From contig CANRLC010000017.1 in NCBI GenBank assembly GCA_947631405.1, positions 1-41,973 on the forward strand: a stretch of DNA of 41,973 bases. The letters are read 5' to 3'. Source of the stretch: an uncultured Clostridia bacterium. GTDB lineage: Bacteria; Bacillota; Clostridia; Christensenellales; Aristaeellaceae. Numbering within the stretch: position 1 is the stretch's first letter; every line of letters begins with the position of its first letter. The position numbers and the translations under genes are program-made. The notes under the pieces are model-generated. The model was given only the letters and a program-made list of their open reading frames with translations. It was not told the DNA's origin and did not search any database. This document shows positions 25,656 through 33,831 of this stretch, piece after piece.

Positions 25656-26825
25656 ATGGCGGAGGACAGAATCGCGGAGAACATCCGTCGCGTCGGCGTG
25701 ATGGACACGGACATCGACCTTTTCGAGGGGCAGTATCCCGTGCCGGACGGCGTGAGCTACAACACCTATCTGATCGTGGACGAGCAGACGGCGCTGCTGG
25801 ATACGGTCGACCTGCGCAAGCGGGACGAATGGATGAGCGCGCTGACGCGCGCGCTGGGCGGGCGGATGATCGACCACCTCGTCATCTCGCACATGGAGCC
25901 GGATCACGCGGGCAGCGTACAGGCGTTCGCCGAGCGCTTCCCGAACGCGGAGCTGATCGGCAACAAGCAGACGTTTGCGATGCTCGACCAGTTCACCGGC
26001 GGCACGATCGCCTCTCCCCGGCGCGTGGTCGGCGAGGGCGACACGCTGGCGCTGGGCGCGCACACGCTGCGCTTCTTCACCGCGCCGATGGTTCACTGGC
26101 CGGAGGTCATGGTCTGCTACGAGGAGACGGAGAAGATCCTCTTCGCCGCCGACGGCTTCGGCCGCTTCGGCTCGATGGACGCGCGCGACCCGTGGGAGGC
26201 CGAGGCGCGGCGCTACTACTTCAACATCGTGGGCAAGTACGGCGCGCAGGTGCAGGCGCTGCTCAAGAAGGCGGCGAAGCTCGATATTCGCGCGGTCTGC
26301 CCGCTGCACGGCCCGGTGCTGGAGGGTGAGGCGCTCGCGCGCGCGCTGGAGCTGTATACCGCATGGTCGAGCTACAAGCCGCAGGAGAGCGGCGTGCTGG
26401 TCGCCTTTGCGGGCTTCCACGGGCACACCGCCGAGGCGGCGCGCCTGCTGGCCGATCAGCTGATCGAGCGCAGCTGCCGGGTGTCGCTGATCGATCTCGC
26501 GCGCGAGCACGTCTCCTACGCGGTGGCCGAGGCCTTCCGCTACGACCGCATGGCGCTCGCCTGCACCACCTACGACGGCGAGTACGCCCCCGCGATGCGC
26601 GCGTTCCTGACGCGGCTGGCGGCGAAGGGCTACCAGAGCCGCACCGTGGCGCTGATTGAAAACGGCACATGGGCGCCCATGGCGGCGCGCAAGATGCGCG
26701 AGGCGCTGGACGGCATGAAGAACATCGCCATCCTCGGCGAGCCGATCACCATTCGCTCCGCGATGAGCCTCAAGAACCGCGAGCAGATCGAGGCGCTCGC
26801 CGCGGAGCTGGACGAGCTGGGCTGA
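25656..26825 (+). CDS. fprA: Flavodiiron protein (A-type, FprA-like)
   Basis: It reduces oxygen to water, or nitric oxide to nitrous oxide, protecting anaerobes. The 389 residues carry an N-terminal metallo-beta-lactamase-like diiron domain with the ligands His79, Glu81, Asp83, His84 (HMEPDH), His147, Asp166 and His218, a complete canonical set. The C-terminal flavodoxin domain (about 245-389) binds FMN; its loop reads FAGFHGHTAEAA, where SxxGNT is more usual. There is no rubredoxin extension, so an external donor is needed. GGAGGA precedes the ATG. It is 58 bases after dusB and may be the last gene of that transcript; a terminator follows. Confidence 0.94.
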   Translation: MAEDRIAENIRRVGVMDTDIDLFEGQYPVPDGVSYNTYLIVDEQTALLDTVDLRKRDEWMSALTRALGGRMIDHLVISHMEPDHAGSVQAFAERFPNAELIGNKQTFAMLDQFTGGTIASPRRVVGEGDTLALGAHTLRFFTAPMVHWPEVMVCYEETEKILFAADGFGRFGSMDARDPWEAEARRYYFNIVGKYGAQVQALLKKAAKLDIRAVCPLHGPVLEGEALARALELYTAWSSYKPQESGVLVAFAGFHGHTAEAARLLADQLIERSCRVSLIDLAREHVSYAVAEAFRYDRMALACTTYDGEYAPAMRAFLTRLAAKGYQSRTVALIENGTWAPMAARKMREALDGMKNIAILGEPITIRSAMSLKNREQIEALAAELDELG

Positions 26826-26850
26826 GCGGCCTGCGCATCGACAAGAAAAC

Positions 26851-26887
26851 AACCCTGTTCCCGTTTGGCCGCGGGGCAGGGTTTTTA
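26851..26887 (+). terminator. Terminator after the flavodiiron gene
   Basis: AACCCTG (26851-26857) pairs with CAGGGTT (26877-26883), with inner TTCC/GGGG pairing, followed by TTTTTAT. Confidence 0.75.
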
Positions 26888-26900
26888 TGTGGGGATGGGG

Positions 26901-26967
26901 TCTGGGGACGATGTCCCCAGACAGGGTTTGGCGCTGGAGCCTGCCGCCGCCTGTGGCGGAAGCAGGC
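26901..26967 (+). other. Two strong hairpins next to the dispersed repeat
   Basis: A perfect 9-bp stem with a GAT loop (TCTGGGGAC-GAT-GTCCCCAGA, 26901-26921) is followed by a compound stem, GCCTGC (26939-26944) with GCAGGC (26962-26967) around CCGCC-TGT-GGCGG. They lie after the terminator and before repeat copy 2. No coding sequence is supported here. Confidence 0.55.
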
Positions 26968-26993
26968 AGGCGGAACGCGGGAAATCGCAAAGA

Positions 26994-27145
26994 GCGGCGT
27001 CAGCCGCGACTATGCGAGTTTCCCGGATCGGTAGCCCCAACGTACCCCAATCGCGAAGCGATTGCAAAAAGGCAGCCCGGAAGCGAAGCGATCCCGGGCG
27101 GGTTGAGCATGAAAAGCTGCGCACTTCCGCCTTTGCTCGCCGTGC
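26994..27145 (+). repeat. GCGAAGC-hairpin dispersed repeat, copy 2
   Basis: About 150 bases, roughly 90% identical by eye to the inverted copy at 41768-41921. It begins with a hairpin GCGGC-GTCA-GCCGC, then GACTATGCGAG, a conserved GATCGGTAGCCCCAACG block, the hairpin ATCGC-GAA-GCGAT (GCGAAGC at 27053), AAAAAGGCAG, and GCCCGG-N13-CCGGGC with another GCGAAGC at 27083, and ends near CTTTGCTCG. Single-base gaps relative to copy 3 break all reading frames, so it is non-coding. It lies between the flavodiiron gene and the promoter of the glycosyltransferase. Confidence 0.8.
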
Positions 27146-27209
27146 GTCGACCGATAAAGAAAGGGATCCCCCTCCGATTTGTGAATCCTATAAGACGATG
27201 GCCGACATA

Positions 27210-27239
27210 TTGACAAAAGCCCGCCTGCGCGCTTACAAT
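27210..27239 (+). promoter_or_regulatory. Promoter of the glycosyltransferase fusion gene
   Basis: A consensus TTGACA (27210-27215) and TACAAT (27234-27239) with an 18-base spacer. It lies about 65 bases beyond repeat copy 2 and gives a leader of about 130 bases. Confidence 0.75.
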
Positions 27240-27376
27240 AGAAAAAACCAAAAATATCAGCAAACAGCGCACTCGCCGGTTTTCGGACGCCGCAGATGGA
27301 GAAACCCTGCGGCGCGAAACCGCAGCTCAAGGCCGAGCGGCGCGGGGCGCTGTCCGCCGGTCAGGGGGATAGGAAA

Positions 27377-30300
27377 ATGAACCAGTCTAGCGCGCGGCGC
27401 GATGCGTGGCCGACCGTCTCGGTCATCGTGCTGGTCTATAATTCGGAGCGGTATCTGGGGCGCTGCGTCGATTCCCTGCGCTGCCAAAGCTATCGCGAGC
27501 TGGAAATCATTCTGGTGGACGACGCCTCCACGGACGGCAGCCGCCCGATCATGGAGCGCTACGCGCAGGAGGACGAGCGCATCCGCATCGCGTCGCACGA
27601 GGTAAACAGGGGGCTGTTTCAGGCGAGGCTGACGGGCGTGGCGCAGGCGACGGGCGAGTATATCGCCTTTCTGGACAGCGACGACCATGTGAGCCGGGAT
27701 TGGTACCGGCTGCTGGTTCAGTGCGCGCTGGAACACGATTGCGACATGGTGGCGGGCGACTTCTGCTACGATTACGGCAAAGGGGACTGCCAGGTGGCGA
27801 CGCTCGATCCGTTTCAGATCGCCGATTGGGATCTGAAGGGCGAGGACGTCTTCTGGGAGTTTATGCGGCAGGGCGGCCGGATGTTCAGCTGGCACATCTC
27901 CGTCAATAAGCTATATCACCGCTCGCTTTTCGCCGCCAACGAAAAGGCGCTCACAGCGTACTCCGAGGAACACGGGCACATGCTGATGTGGGAGGACGTC
28001 GCGTTTGCCTCCGCGCTCTGGTCTTCCGCCGGGCACTTCATGAACGTCCACGGCGCATTTTATTATTATGTGAAGGACAATCCCAACTCCGCGACGGCAC
28101 AGGCGGGCGACCGGAAACGGGGCCTGCAAAGGGCGGACAAGTATATTCGCGATGTGAAGGGCGCGCTGGAGCTGATGCGCGCGCAGGCGCAGGAATGGGA
28201 AGCGCGCCACCATCGCTCCGTACAGGCGCTGTATCAGGGCTGGCTTGAGCGGGCCGCCGATACGCTGTATTGGGATTTGACGCGGATCGGCGGCAAGGGC
28301 TTTGAGGACAAGATCAGAGCGGAAATGGATTATCGGGGAGAGTTTCAAAGGCCCGACGAGTACTTCCACCATCTGCAAACGCCGGTATCCGAGCAGTTCC
28401 GCTATTGGGAGGACTGCGTGGCGCGGATCACCGACCCGGAAACCGAGGTCGTGAGCTTCGACGTCTTTGATACGCTCGTTCAGCGCCCGACGCTGGAGCC
28501 TGCCGATCTCATGGAGATCCTCTCCTTTGAATTCAACGACCGATTTGGCCTCAAGAACGTGGATTTCGTCGCCCAGCGCAGAAACGCGGAGGAGCAGAGC
28601 CGGGTGATCGTGCGGGCAAAGCACCCCGCCTATGCCGAGGTCACGCTGGACGACATCTACGACACGCTGGCGCAGACGACGGTCATCCCCGAAGAATCGC
28701 TGCAGTGGGCGAAGCAGCGGGAGATCGAGCTGGAGCTGGAACTGTGCAGGCCGCGCCGGGCGGGCAAGATGCTGTTTGAGCTGAGCCAATATGCGCGCAA
28801 GAAGATCGTGATCTGCTCCGACATGTATCTTCCCCAATCCGTGATCGAGGAAATCCTGAAGCGCTGCGGGTTTACGGGCTACGACCACATCTTCATCAGC
28901 AGCGCATATCGGGAAACGAAGGCGGACGGAACGCTCTATGAGGAGATGAAGCGGACGCTGCACATCGCCAACCCGAAGTCGGTGCTGCATATCGGCGACA
29001 ACTGGCAAGCCGACACGAAGAAAGCGGAGGAACATGGATTCAATACGGCGACCTTTTCCTGCGCCGCCGATCTGCTGCTCAACTATAACCCCGGCGTTTA
29101 CACGGGGAACGCCATCGTGGAGAGCGTGAGCCGCAACAAGACGAACGTCGATCTGCGGGCGTATTCGCACTTTTTCAGCCTGCGCTGCGCCATGGGCCTC
29201 ATGGCACAGCACTGCTTTGACAAGCCGTTCGTCCACACGCATCCGGATTCGGATTACAACGCCGACCCGGACAGGATCGGGTATATGACGCTGGGGCCGC
29301 ACCTGCTCGCCCTGTGCGCGTGGATGAAGAGGATCGCGCGGCAGGAGCACATTCCCAAGATTCACTTCGTCGCCCGCGACGGCTATCTGCCCAAACAGGC
29401 GTTCGACCTGCTGAACACGGACGCGAGCGTGCAGACGGGCTATATCCGCCTTTCCCGAAAGGCGCTCATGCTTGCGGACGTTCAAAAGCCGGAAGAGCTG
29501 TACATGCTCACGGGAAAGTTGAATGTCCTGATGACCGATAGCAAGAAGCTGCTGGACTACTTTGACCCGATCGTTCCGGCAGATCAGAAGGTCCGGGCCG
29601 CCGAAATCCTGCAAAGCCACGGCTTGTACATGAATCACAGGTTTGAGAATCTGGCCGAATTCAATGAAGCGATCAAGATATTCGCCGAGGAGATCGTCGA
29701 TTTCGGGCTTCTGGAGGGATACCACGAGAAGCTGAGGGCGTATTTTTCCAAGATCATCTCCCCAGGGGATTATATCTTCGACGTGGGCTACAGCGGCAGG
29801 CCAGAGTCGATTTTGTCCTCCGTTCTCGGCTATCCCGTCGGCAGCCTGTACATCCACACCAATACCGATCTGGCGATGCGCAGGCAGCGGACGGCGGGAT
29901 GCAAGAGCTTCAGCTTCTATCACCACAAGCCGCCGGTCACCGGCCACATCCGCGAACACTCGCTGATGGAGCTGGGGCCGTCGACGGTCGGCTATGCGGA
30001 GAAGGACGGTACCTTCGAGCCGGTGCTGGAGGAATACAAGGAGGATTACTGCACCACGTTCATCACCCAAAGGATGCAAGCCGCCGCGCTGGCCTTTGTC
30101 CGGGATTTCCGGGACACGTTTGGCGAGTATTCCGAGATGATGGACATCCGGGAGGACGACTTTTCCTCGTGGTTTGAGGGGTATATCCATTTCGCAAAGG
30201 ATTTTGACACGGAGCTGTTCCGCTGCGTGAGCTTTGAAGACGATTTGGGCGTGGGCCACGACGTGAGCCTCACGGACGTCTGGCAGGCCAACATGCGCGC

Positions 30301-30475
30301 GGCCTACCCATGGGAGGCGGTCGGGCAGGACATGGGGCAGCTCGCCGGAGAGCTGAGCGACCTGTATCTGGACGGATACTTTGTGAAGATGTATCGCAAG
30401 ATCAACAAGCTATTCCCCAAGGGCGGCCGCAAGAGAGAGCTGATGAAGCGCATCGCCGGGCTGTTCATGCATTGA
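27377..30475 (+). CDS. GT2 glycosyltransferase fused to a HAD-like domain and COG5610-type C-terminal domain
   Basis: A 1,032-residue multidomain protein, probably for capsule, teichoic acid or other surface polysaccharide. Residues 12-235 are a GT2 (GT-A) transferase: VSVIVLVYNSERYL, ILVDDASTDGS, and FLDSDD with the DxD-like motif at 100-102. Residues 358-575 are HAD-like: SFDVFDTL with Asp362, ICSDMYLP (Ser481, Asp482), ETKADGTLY with Lys515, and HIGDNWQADTKKAEEHG. The C-terminal 430 residues (RIGYMTLGPHLLAL, FVARDGYLPKQAFDLL, FDVGYSGRPESI) are typical of COG5610 proteins found in glycan clusters. The ATG at 27377 follows GGGGGATAGG; an upstream in-frame ATG at 27296 has no ribosome site. 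No signal or membrane segment. The gene stands alone, with no other glycan genes near. Confidence 0.85.
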   Translation: MNQSSARRDAWPTVSVIVLVYNSERYLGRCVDSLRCQSYRELEIILVDDASTDGSRPIMERYAQEDERIRIASHEVNRGLFQARLTGVAQATGEYIAFLDSDDHVSRDWYRLLVQCALEHDCDMVAGDFCYDYGKGDCQVATLDPFQIADWDLKGEDVFWEFMRQGGRMFSWHISVNKLYHRSLFAANEKALTAYSEEHGHMLMWEDVAFASALWSSAGHFMNVHGAFYYYVKDNPNSATAQAGDRKRGLQRADKYIRDVKGALELMRAQAQEWEARHHRSVQALYQGWLERAADTLYWDLTRIGGKGFEDKIRAEMDYRGEFQRPDEYFHHLQTPVSEQFRYWEDCVARITDPETEVVSFDVFDTLVQRPTLEPADLMEILSFEFNDRFGLKNVDFVAQRRNAEEQSRVIVRAKHPAYAEVTLDDIYDTLAQTTVIPEESLQWAKQREIELELELCRPRRAGKMLFELSQYARKKIVICSDMYLPQSVIEEILKRCGFTGYDHIFISSAYRETKADGTLYEEMKRTLHIANPKSVLHIGDNWQADTKKAEEHGFNTATFSCAADLLLNYNPGVYTGNAIVESVSRNKTNVDLRAYSHFFSLRCAMGLMAQHCFDKPFVHTHPDSDYNADPDRIGYMTLGPHLLALCAWMKRIARQEHIPKIHFVARDGYLPKQAFDLLNTDASVQTGYIRLSRKALMLADVQKPEELYMLTGKLNVLMTDSKKLLDYFDPIVPADQKVRAAEILQSHGLYMNHRFENLAEFNEAIKIFAEEIVDFGLLEGYHEKLRAYFSKIISPGDYIFDVGYSGRPESILSSVLGYPVGSLYIHTNTDLAMRRQRTAGCKSFSFYHHKPPVTGHIREHSLMELGPSTVGYAEKDGTFEPVLEEYKEDYCTTFITQRMQAAALAFVRDFRDTFGEYSEMMDIREDDFSSWFEGYIHFAKDFDTELFRCVSFEDDLGVGHDVSLTDVWQANMRAAYPWEAVGQDMGQLAGELSDLYLDGYFVKMYRKINKLFPKGGRKRELMKRIAGLFMH

Positions 30476-30487
30476 CGCGGAAAGCAA

Positions 30488-30529
30488 AGACGCCTTTTCT
30501 CCTGCCGGGCGGCAGGAGGGAAGGCGTCT
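30488..30529 (+). terminator. Terminator hairpin, first copy
   Basis: A 42-base hairpin starting 12 bases after the glycosyltransferase stop: AGACGCCTT-TT-CTCCTGCC, loop GGGC, then GGCAGGAG-GG-AAGGCGTCT. With the two G-U pairs it is an unbroken 19-bp RNA stem. An almost identical copy lies at 30737-30778. Confidence 0.75.
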
Positions 30530-30736
30530 CAGTCTGTCAAAGGAGTCTTTTCACTCCCAAAGCGGGGTACAGCCCTCTCAGTCGGCCTTTGGCCGACAGC
30601 TCCCCCAAAAGGGGGAGCCAAGGGTTTAATCATGGAATGACGCTCAAATACTTGCCTCTCCCTTTGGGAGAGGTGGCGCGGCGAAGCCGCGACGGAGAGG
30701 GCAAGGCTGTGATGAGCGGGCTTTTTTGACAAGCTG
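30530..30736. repeat. Inverted pair of a Clostridia-type intergenic repeat
   Basis: The 207 bases between the two terminator copies hold two divergent copies of one repeat facing each other. The left copy has TGTCAAA, CAGCCCTCTCAGTC, a GTCGGCC/GGCCGAC hairpin and CTCCCCC-AAAA-GGGGGAG. The right copy, on the other strand, has TGTCAAA, GCCCTCTCCGTC, a GCGGC-TTC-GCCGC hairpin and CCTCTCCC-AAA-GGGAGAGG. The outer ends, CAG(T/C)(C/T)TGTCAAA, are inverted repeats. Elements of this look are common between genes of gut Clostridia. No gene is present in this stretch. Confidence 0.75.
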
Positions 30737-30788
30737 AGACGCCTTTTCTCCTGCCGGGCGGCGGGAGGGAAGGCGTCTTCTTTTTTTG
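30737..30788 (+). terminator. Terminator hairpin, second copy
   Basis: The same 42-base hairpin as at 30488 (one base differs: GGCGGGAG), here followed by TCTTTTTTT, a full intrinsic terminator for plus-strand transcripts. It stands 18 bases beyond the stop of the convergent GH27 gene and can serve that gene too. Confidence 0.8.
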
Positions 30789-30796
30789 CGGCCGCG

Positions 30797-32035
30797 TCAG
30801 CGCAGCAGGAACACCGCCGCGTCGTGCGCGTCCAGCGTCGCGGTGGGGCGCGCGGCGGCCTTGCCCGTCCAAAGCTCGACGGCGGAGGTAAACGGCCGCT
30901 CGATCAGCGCGGCGGGGCAGGCCACCCGGCGGCGGCGCGAGGAGAGGTTGAAGAGCGCCACATAGACGCCCTGCCCGTCCTTGCGCGGCGCGAGCCAGAC
31001 GCACTCCTCCGGCGTGTACAGCAGCGGATGCGCGCAGAAGCTCTCGCGCTCGATGGCGAGCACCTCGCGGTTGGTGAGCAGGGAATAGGTAAAGTCGTCC
31101 AGCTTCGTCAGCTCGCCGCCGATCATCAGCGGGGAGCGCAGCATGCACCAGAGGGTCATCATCGTCCGCTGCTCGGCGGGCGTGAAGCGCGTGCGGTTTT
31201 CCGCCCCCTCGCACTGGCGCAGCGCGCCCACGGGCAGCATGTCCGCATCCGGCCAGTGGCCCGGCCCGGCGTGGATGCACCACTTTTCGGCGCGCTCGAA
31301 CATCGCCAGCAGCAGCGGCCAGCTATCCCAGAAATCGTCGGTGATGCGCCACAGGTTGGCGTGCCGCTTGAGGTGCTCCGCGCGCTCGAGCGGCGCGGGG
31401 CCGGGCGACAGGGAGAGCACGATCTCCCGCCCGCAGCCCCGGCAGGCGGCGGAGATCAGCTCAATCTCCGCCTCGGCGTGGGGATACTCGCGCGCGATGT
31501 CGTCGCACTTGACGTAGTCGACGCCCCAAGAGGCGTAGAGCGCGAAGAGGCTCTCGTAATACGCGCGGGCGGCGGGCGTATCGCAGCGCAGGCCGTACAT
31601 GTCCGGGTTCCACGCGCAGACGTCGTTGGGGTTGGCGGCCTCGTCGCAGCGGTAAGCAGAACCCGCGATGGGCAGGCGTTGGTGCGCCGCCATCCTCGGC
31701 AGGCCGCGCATCATGTGGATGCCGAACTTGAGGCCGAGGCCGTGGATATACTCGGCCAGCGGCGCAAAGCCGCGCCCGCCCGCCGCGCTCGGGAAGCGGT
31801 TTTCGGCGGGCAGCAGGCGGCCGTGCTCGTCCATCGCCAGCGCGGAAAACGGCTCGTAGGAATGGTCTTTCGCTGTCGGCTGATACCATTGGATGTCCAC
31901 GACGACGATCTCCCAGCCAAAGGGCCGAAGCCGCCGCGCCATCACCTCGGCGTTTTGCCGCGCGACGGCCTCGGTCACGGCCGCGCCGTAGCAGTCCCAG
32001 CTGTTCCAGCCCATCGGGGGATATTCGGCGATCAC
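30797..32035 (-). CDS. Glycoside hydrolase family 27 (alpha-galactosidase or beta-L-arabinopyranosidase)
   Basis: The last gene of the hydrolase operon, 412 residues, no signal peptide, so it acts on imported sugars in the cytoplasm. The family start PPMGWNSWDCYG is followed by VVVDIQWYQP, GLKFGIHMMRG, and WGVDYVKCDD with the nucleophile Asp178. WRITDDFWDSW carries the acid/base Asp234 (R+4 spacing as in known enzymes), and GHWPDADML and RSPLMIGGEL are present. The C-terminal 80 residues are the usual beta-sandwich. The start is a GTG at 32035 behind AAGGAGGG. Family 27 includes both alpha-galactosidases and beta-L-arabinopyranosidases; the arabinosidase neighbours make the second plausible. 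Confidence 0.9.
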   Translation of the reverse strand: MIAEYPPMGWNSWDCYGAAVTEAVARQNAEVMARRLRPFGWEIVVVDIQWYQPTAKDHSYEPFSALAMDEHGRLLPAENRFPSAAGGRGFAPLAEYIHGLGLKFGIHMMRGLPRMAAHQRLPIAGSAYRCDEAANPNDVCAWNPDMYGLRCDTPAARAYYESLFALYASWGVDYVKCDDIAREYPHAEAEIELISAACRGCGREIVLSLSPGPAPLERAEHLKRHANLWRITDDFWDSWPLLLAMFERAEKWCIHAGPGHWPDADMLPVGALRQCEGAENRTRFTPAEQRTMMTLWCMLRSPLMIGGELTKLDDFTYSLLTNREVLAIERESFCAHPLLYTPEECVWLAPRKDGQGVYVALFNLSSRRRRVACPAALIERPFTSAVELWTGKAAARPTATLDAHDAAVFLLR

Positions 32036-32056
32036 GGCGTTTCCCTCCTTATCGAT

Positions 32057-32314
32057 CTACCAGAGGCGCAGCGGCGGCGGGCAATGCATGTCCCGCCGCA
32101 GCGCGCGCACCTCGACGAGGCAGCCGCAGCGCATGCACGCGCCGTCCTGCAGATGCTCGCAGGCGCGGCAAAGCGACAGCCTTTTTTCAACGGTCTCCTC
32201 CGGCGCGCGCACGCTTTCGGGCAGCGCCCGCTTCGCGCGCTCGACGATCTGCTCGTAGGCGGCGGCGTCGAGCGTGTCGCGAAGCAGGCACCGGCGGCAG
32301 CGCGTCTCGCTCAT
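32057..32314 (-). CDS. Small cysteine-rich DUF6171 protein
   Basis: An 85-residue protein: MSETRCRRCLLRDT at the start, then a helical middle, then RLSLCRACEHLQDGACMRCGCLVEVRA and CPPPLRLW. The pattern CxxC ... CxxC ... CxxCGC ... C is the DUF6171 signature as I know it and should bind zinc or an iron-sulfur cluster. The ATG overlaps the stop of the GH51 gene by ATGA (32311-32314), so translation is coupled. Its function is unknown, and it is unexpected in a sugar operon; it could be a regulator or a passenger gene. A longer in-frame reading runs antiparallel to nothing useful and is an out-of-frame shadow of GH51. Confidence 0.8.
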   Translation of the reverse strand: MSETRCRRCLLRDTLDAAAYEQIVERAKRALPESVRAPEETVEKRLSLCRACEHLQDGACMRCGCLVEVRALRRDMHCPPPLRLW

Positions 32315-33789
32315 GCCTTGAGCGTGAAGGCGGCCACGCTGCACGGCGGCAGCGTCGCGGTGAAGCCGTCCGCCGCGCGCGTCACGGCGAGGGGACGGGG
32401 CTGCACGGCCTGCGGCGCGTCGAACGTGTTGTGTGCGCGGGCGTCGCCCGCGAGCACGAGCGCCTCGATGGCGCGCGCGCTCATCCCCGGAACGATGCAC
32501 TCGACCGGGCAGGATTGCGCCTCGTCGAGGTTCGCCACGGTGAGCAGCAGATCGCCCTCGGCGTTCTGGCTGGCGCTGGCGTGCAGCTGCGGCACGGCGT
32601 CCGCCTCCGGGCCGACCAGCTTCGTCTGCGCGTAGCACTCGACCTGCCGCGCGCCCTGATGCCCCTTGTACAGGCCGAAGACATGATAGGTCGGCGTGAG
32701 CAGCATGCGGTCGCCCTCGGTGAGGATCATCGATTGCAGCACGTTGACCGTCTGGGCGATGTTCGCCATGACGACCGTGTCGCAGTGGTCGTTGAAGATG
32801 TTGAGGCTCACGGCGGCGATGAGCGCGTCGCGCATGGAATTCTGCTGGTAGAGGAAGCCGGGGTGCGTGCCCTCCTCGACGTCGCACCAGACGCCCCACT
32901 CGTCCACGACGAGGCCCAGCTTGCGATCCTTGCACACGGCGCGCATCACGCGGCTGTGGTTTTCGACCAGCTCGTCGATGAACAGCGCGCGACGCAGGGA
33001 GGCGTAATACTCCGCCGTGCCAAACGCGGCTGCCGCGCCCTTGTGCTGCCACTCGCCGGTGGGGATGGTGTAGTAGTGCAGGCTGATCGCGTCAAGCAGG
33101 CCCCCGGCGCGCTCGGCGACGGTCTTCGTCCACGCGTAGTCGTCCGTGTTCGCGCCGCTGGCGATCTTATAGATCGGGCGCGCGGGGTCGTAGACGCGCA
33201 TGTAGGTCGCGTACTGGCGGCAGAGGTCGGCGTAATATTCCGCGCGCATGTTGCCGCCGCAGCCCCACGCCTCGTTGCCGATGCCCCAGTAGGGCACGTC
33301 CCACGGCGCGTCCTGCCCGTTGGCGCGGCGCAGGGCCGCCATCGGCGAGACGCCGCCCATGGTGCAGTACTCGATCCAGTCGCTCATCTCCTGCACGGTG
33401 CCGGAGCCGACGTTGCCGGAGATGTACGGTTTGCAGCCCAGCTGGCGGCAAAGCTCCAAAAACTCGTGCGTGCCGAAGCTGTTGTCCTCGGTGACGCCGC
33501 CCCAGTTGGTGTTGACGATGGACGGGCGGCCCGCCTTGGGGCCGACGCCGTCGCGCCAGTGGTAGGTGTCGGCGAAGCACCCGCCCGGCCAGCGCAGCAC
33601 GGGGATGTCGATGGCGCGCAGCGCGGCGACGACGTCGGAGCGCATGCCGTTCACGTTGGGGATGTCCGAATCCTCGCCGACGTAGAGGCCGCCGTAGATG
33701 CAGCGCCCCAGATGCTCGGAGAAATGCCCGTAGATGTTGCGGTTGATCGTGCCCTTGGAGCGCGCCGCGTTCACGAGGAGCTTGGCCAT
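32311..33789 (-). CDS. Alpha-L-arabinofuranosidase, family GH51
   Basis: It removes terminal arabinofuranose from arabinan, arabinoxylan or arabinogalactan fragments. The ATG at 33789 gives 492 residues beginning MAKLLVN, as in the family; a GTG four codons upstream is also possible because AAAGGA is closer to it. NIYGHFSEHLGRCIYGG, LRWPGGCFADTYHW and GPKAGRP are typical. The acid/base is Glu173 in WGIGNEAWG and the nucleophile Glu297 in LVVDEWGVWCD. A C-terminal beta-sandwich (about 390-492) completes it. No signal peptide. It lies between the carboxylesterase (42 bases) and the coupled DUF6171 gene. Confidence 0.94.
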   Translation of the reverse strand: MAKLLVNAARSKGTINRNIYGHFSEHLGRCIYGGLYVGEDSDIPNVNGMRSDVVAALRAIDIPVLRWPGGCFADTYHWRDGVGPKAGRPSIVNTNWGGVTEDNSFGTHEFLELCRQLGCKPYISGNVGSGTVQEMSDWIEYCTMGGVSPMAALRRANGQDAPWDVPYWGIGNEAWGCGGNMRAEYYADLCRQYATYMRVYDPARPIYKIASGANTDDYAWTKTVAERAGGLLDAISLHYYTIPTGEWQHKGAAAAFGTAEYYASLRRALFIDELVENHSRVMRAVCKDRKLGLVVDEWGVWCDVEEGTHPGFLYQQNSMRDALIAAVSLNIFNDHCDTVVMANIAQTVNVLQSMILTEGDRMLLTPTYHVFGLYKGHQGARQVECYAQTKLVGPEADAVPQLHASASQNAEGDLLLTVANLDEAQSCPVECIVPGMSARAIEALVLAGDARAHNTFDAPQAVQPRPLAVTRAADGFTATLPPCSVAAFTLKA

Positions 33790-33831
33790 GCGAGTCACCA
33801 ATCCTTTCTGAATGTCTGTAGGGGAGTTGCG

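Noticed and set aside
26865-27380. Open frames over repeat copies 2 and 3 that share short peptides (LCEFPGSVAPT, ARKRSDPGRV)
   Set aside because: The shared peptides fall in different frames in the two copies because of single-base gaps, and neither has a ribosome site. The similarity comes from the DNA repeat.
32315-33052. Long N-terminal extension of the DUF6171 protein
   Set aside because: The extra 246 residues are an Arg- and Gly-rich shadow of GH51; the ATGA overlap gives a clear start at 32314.
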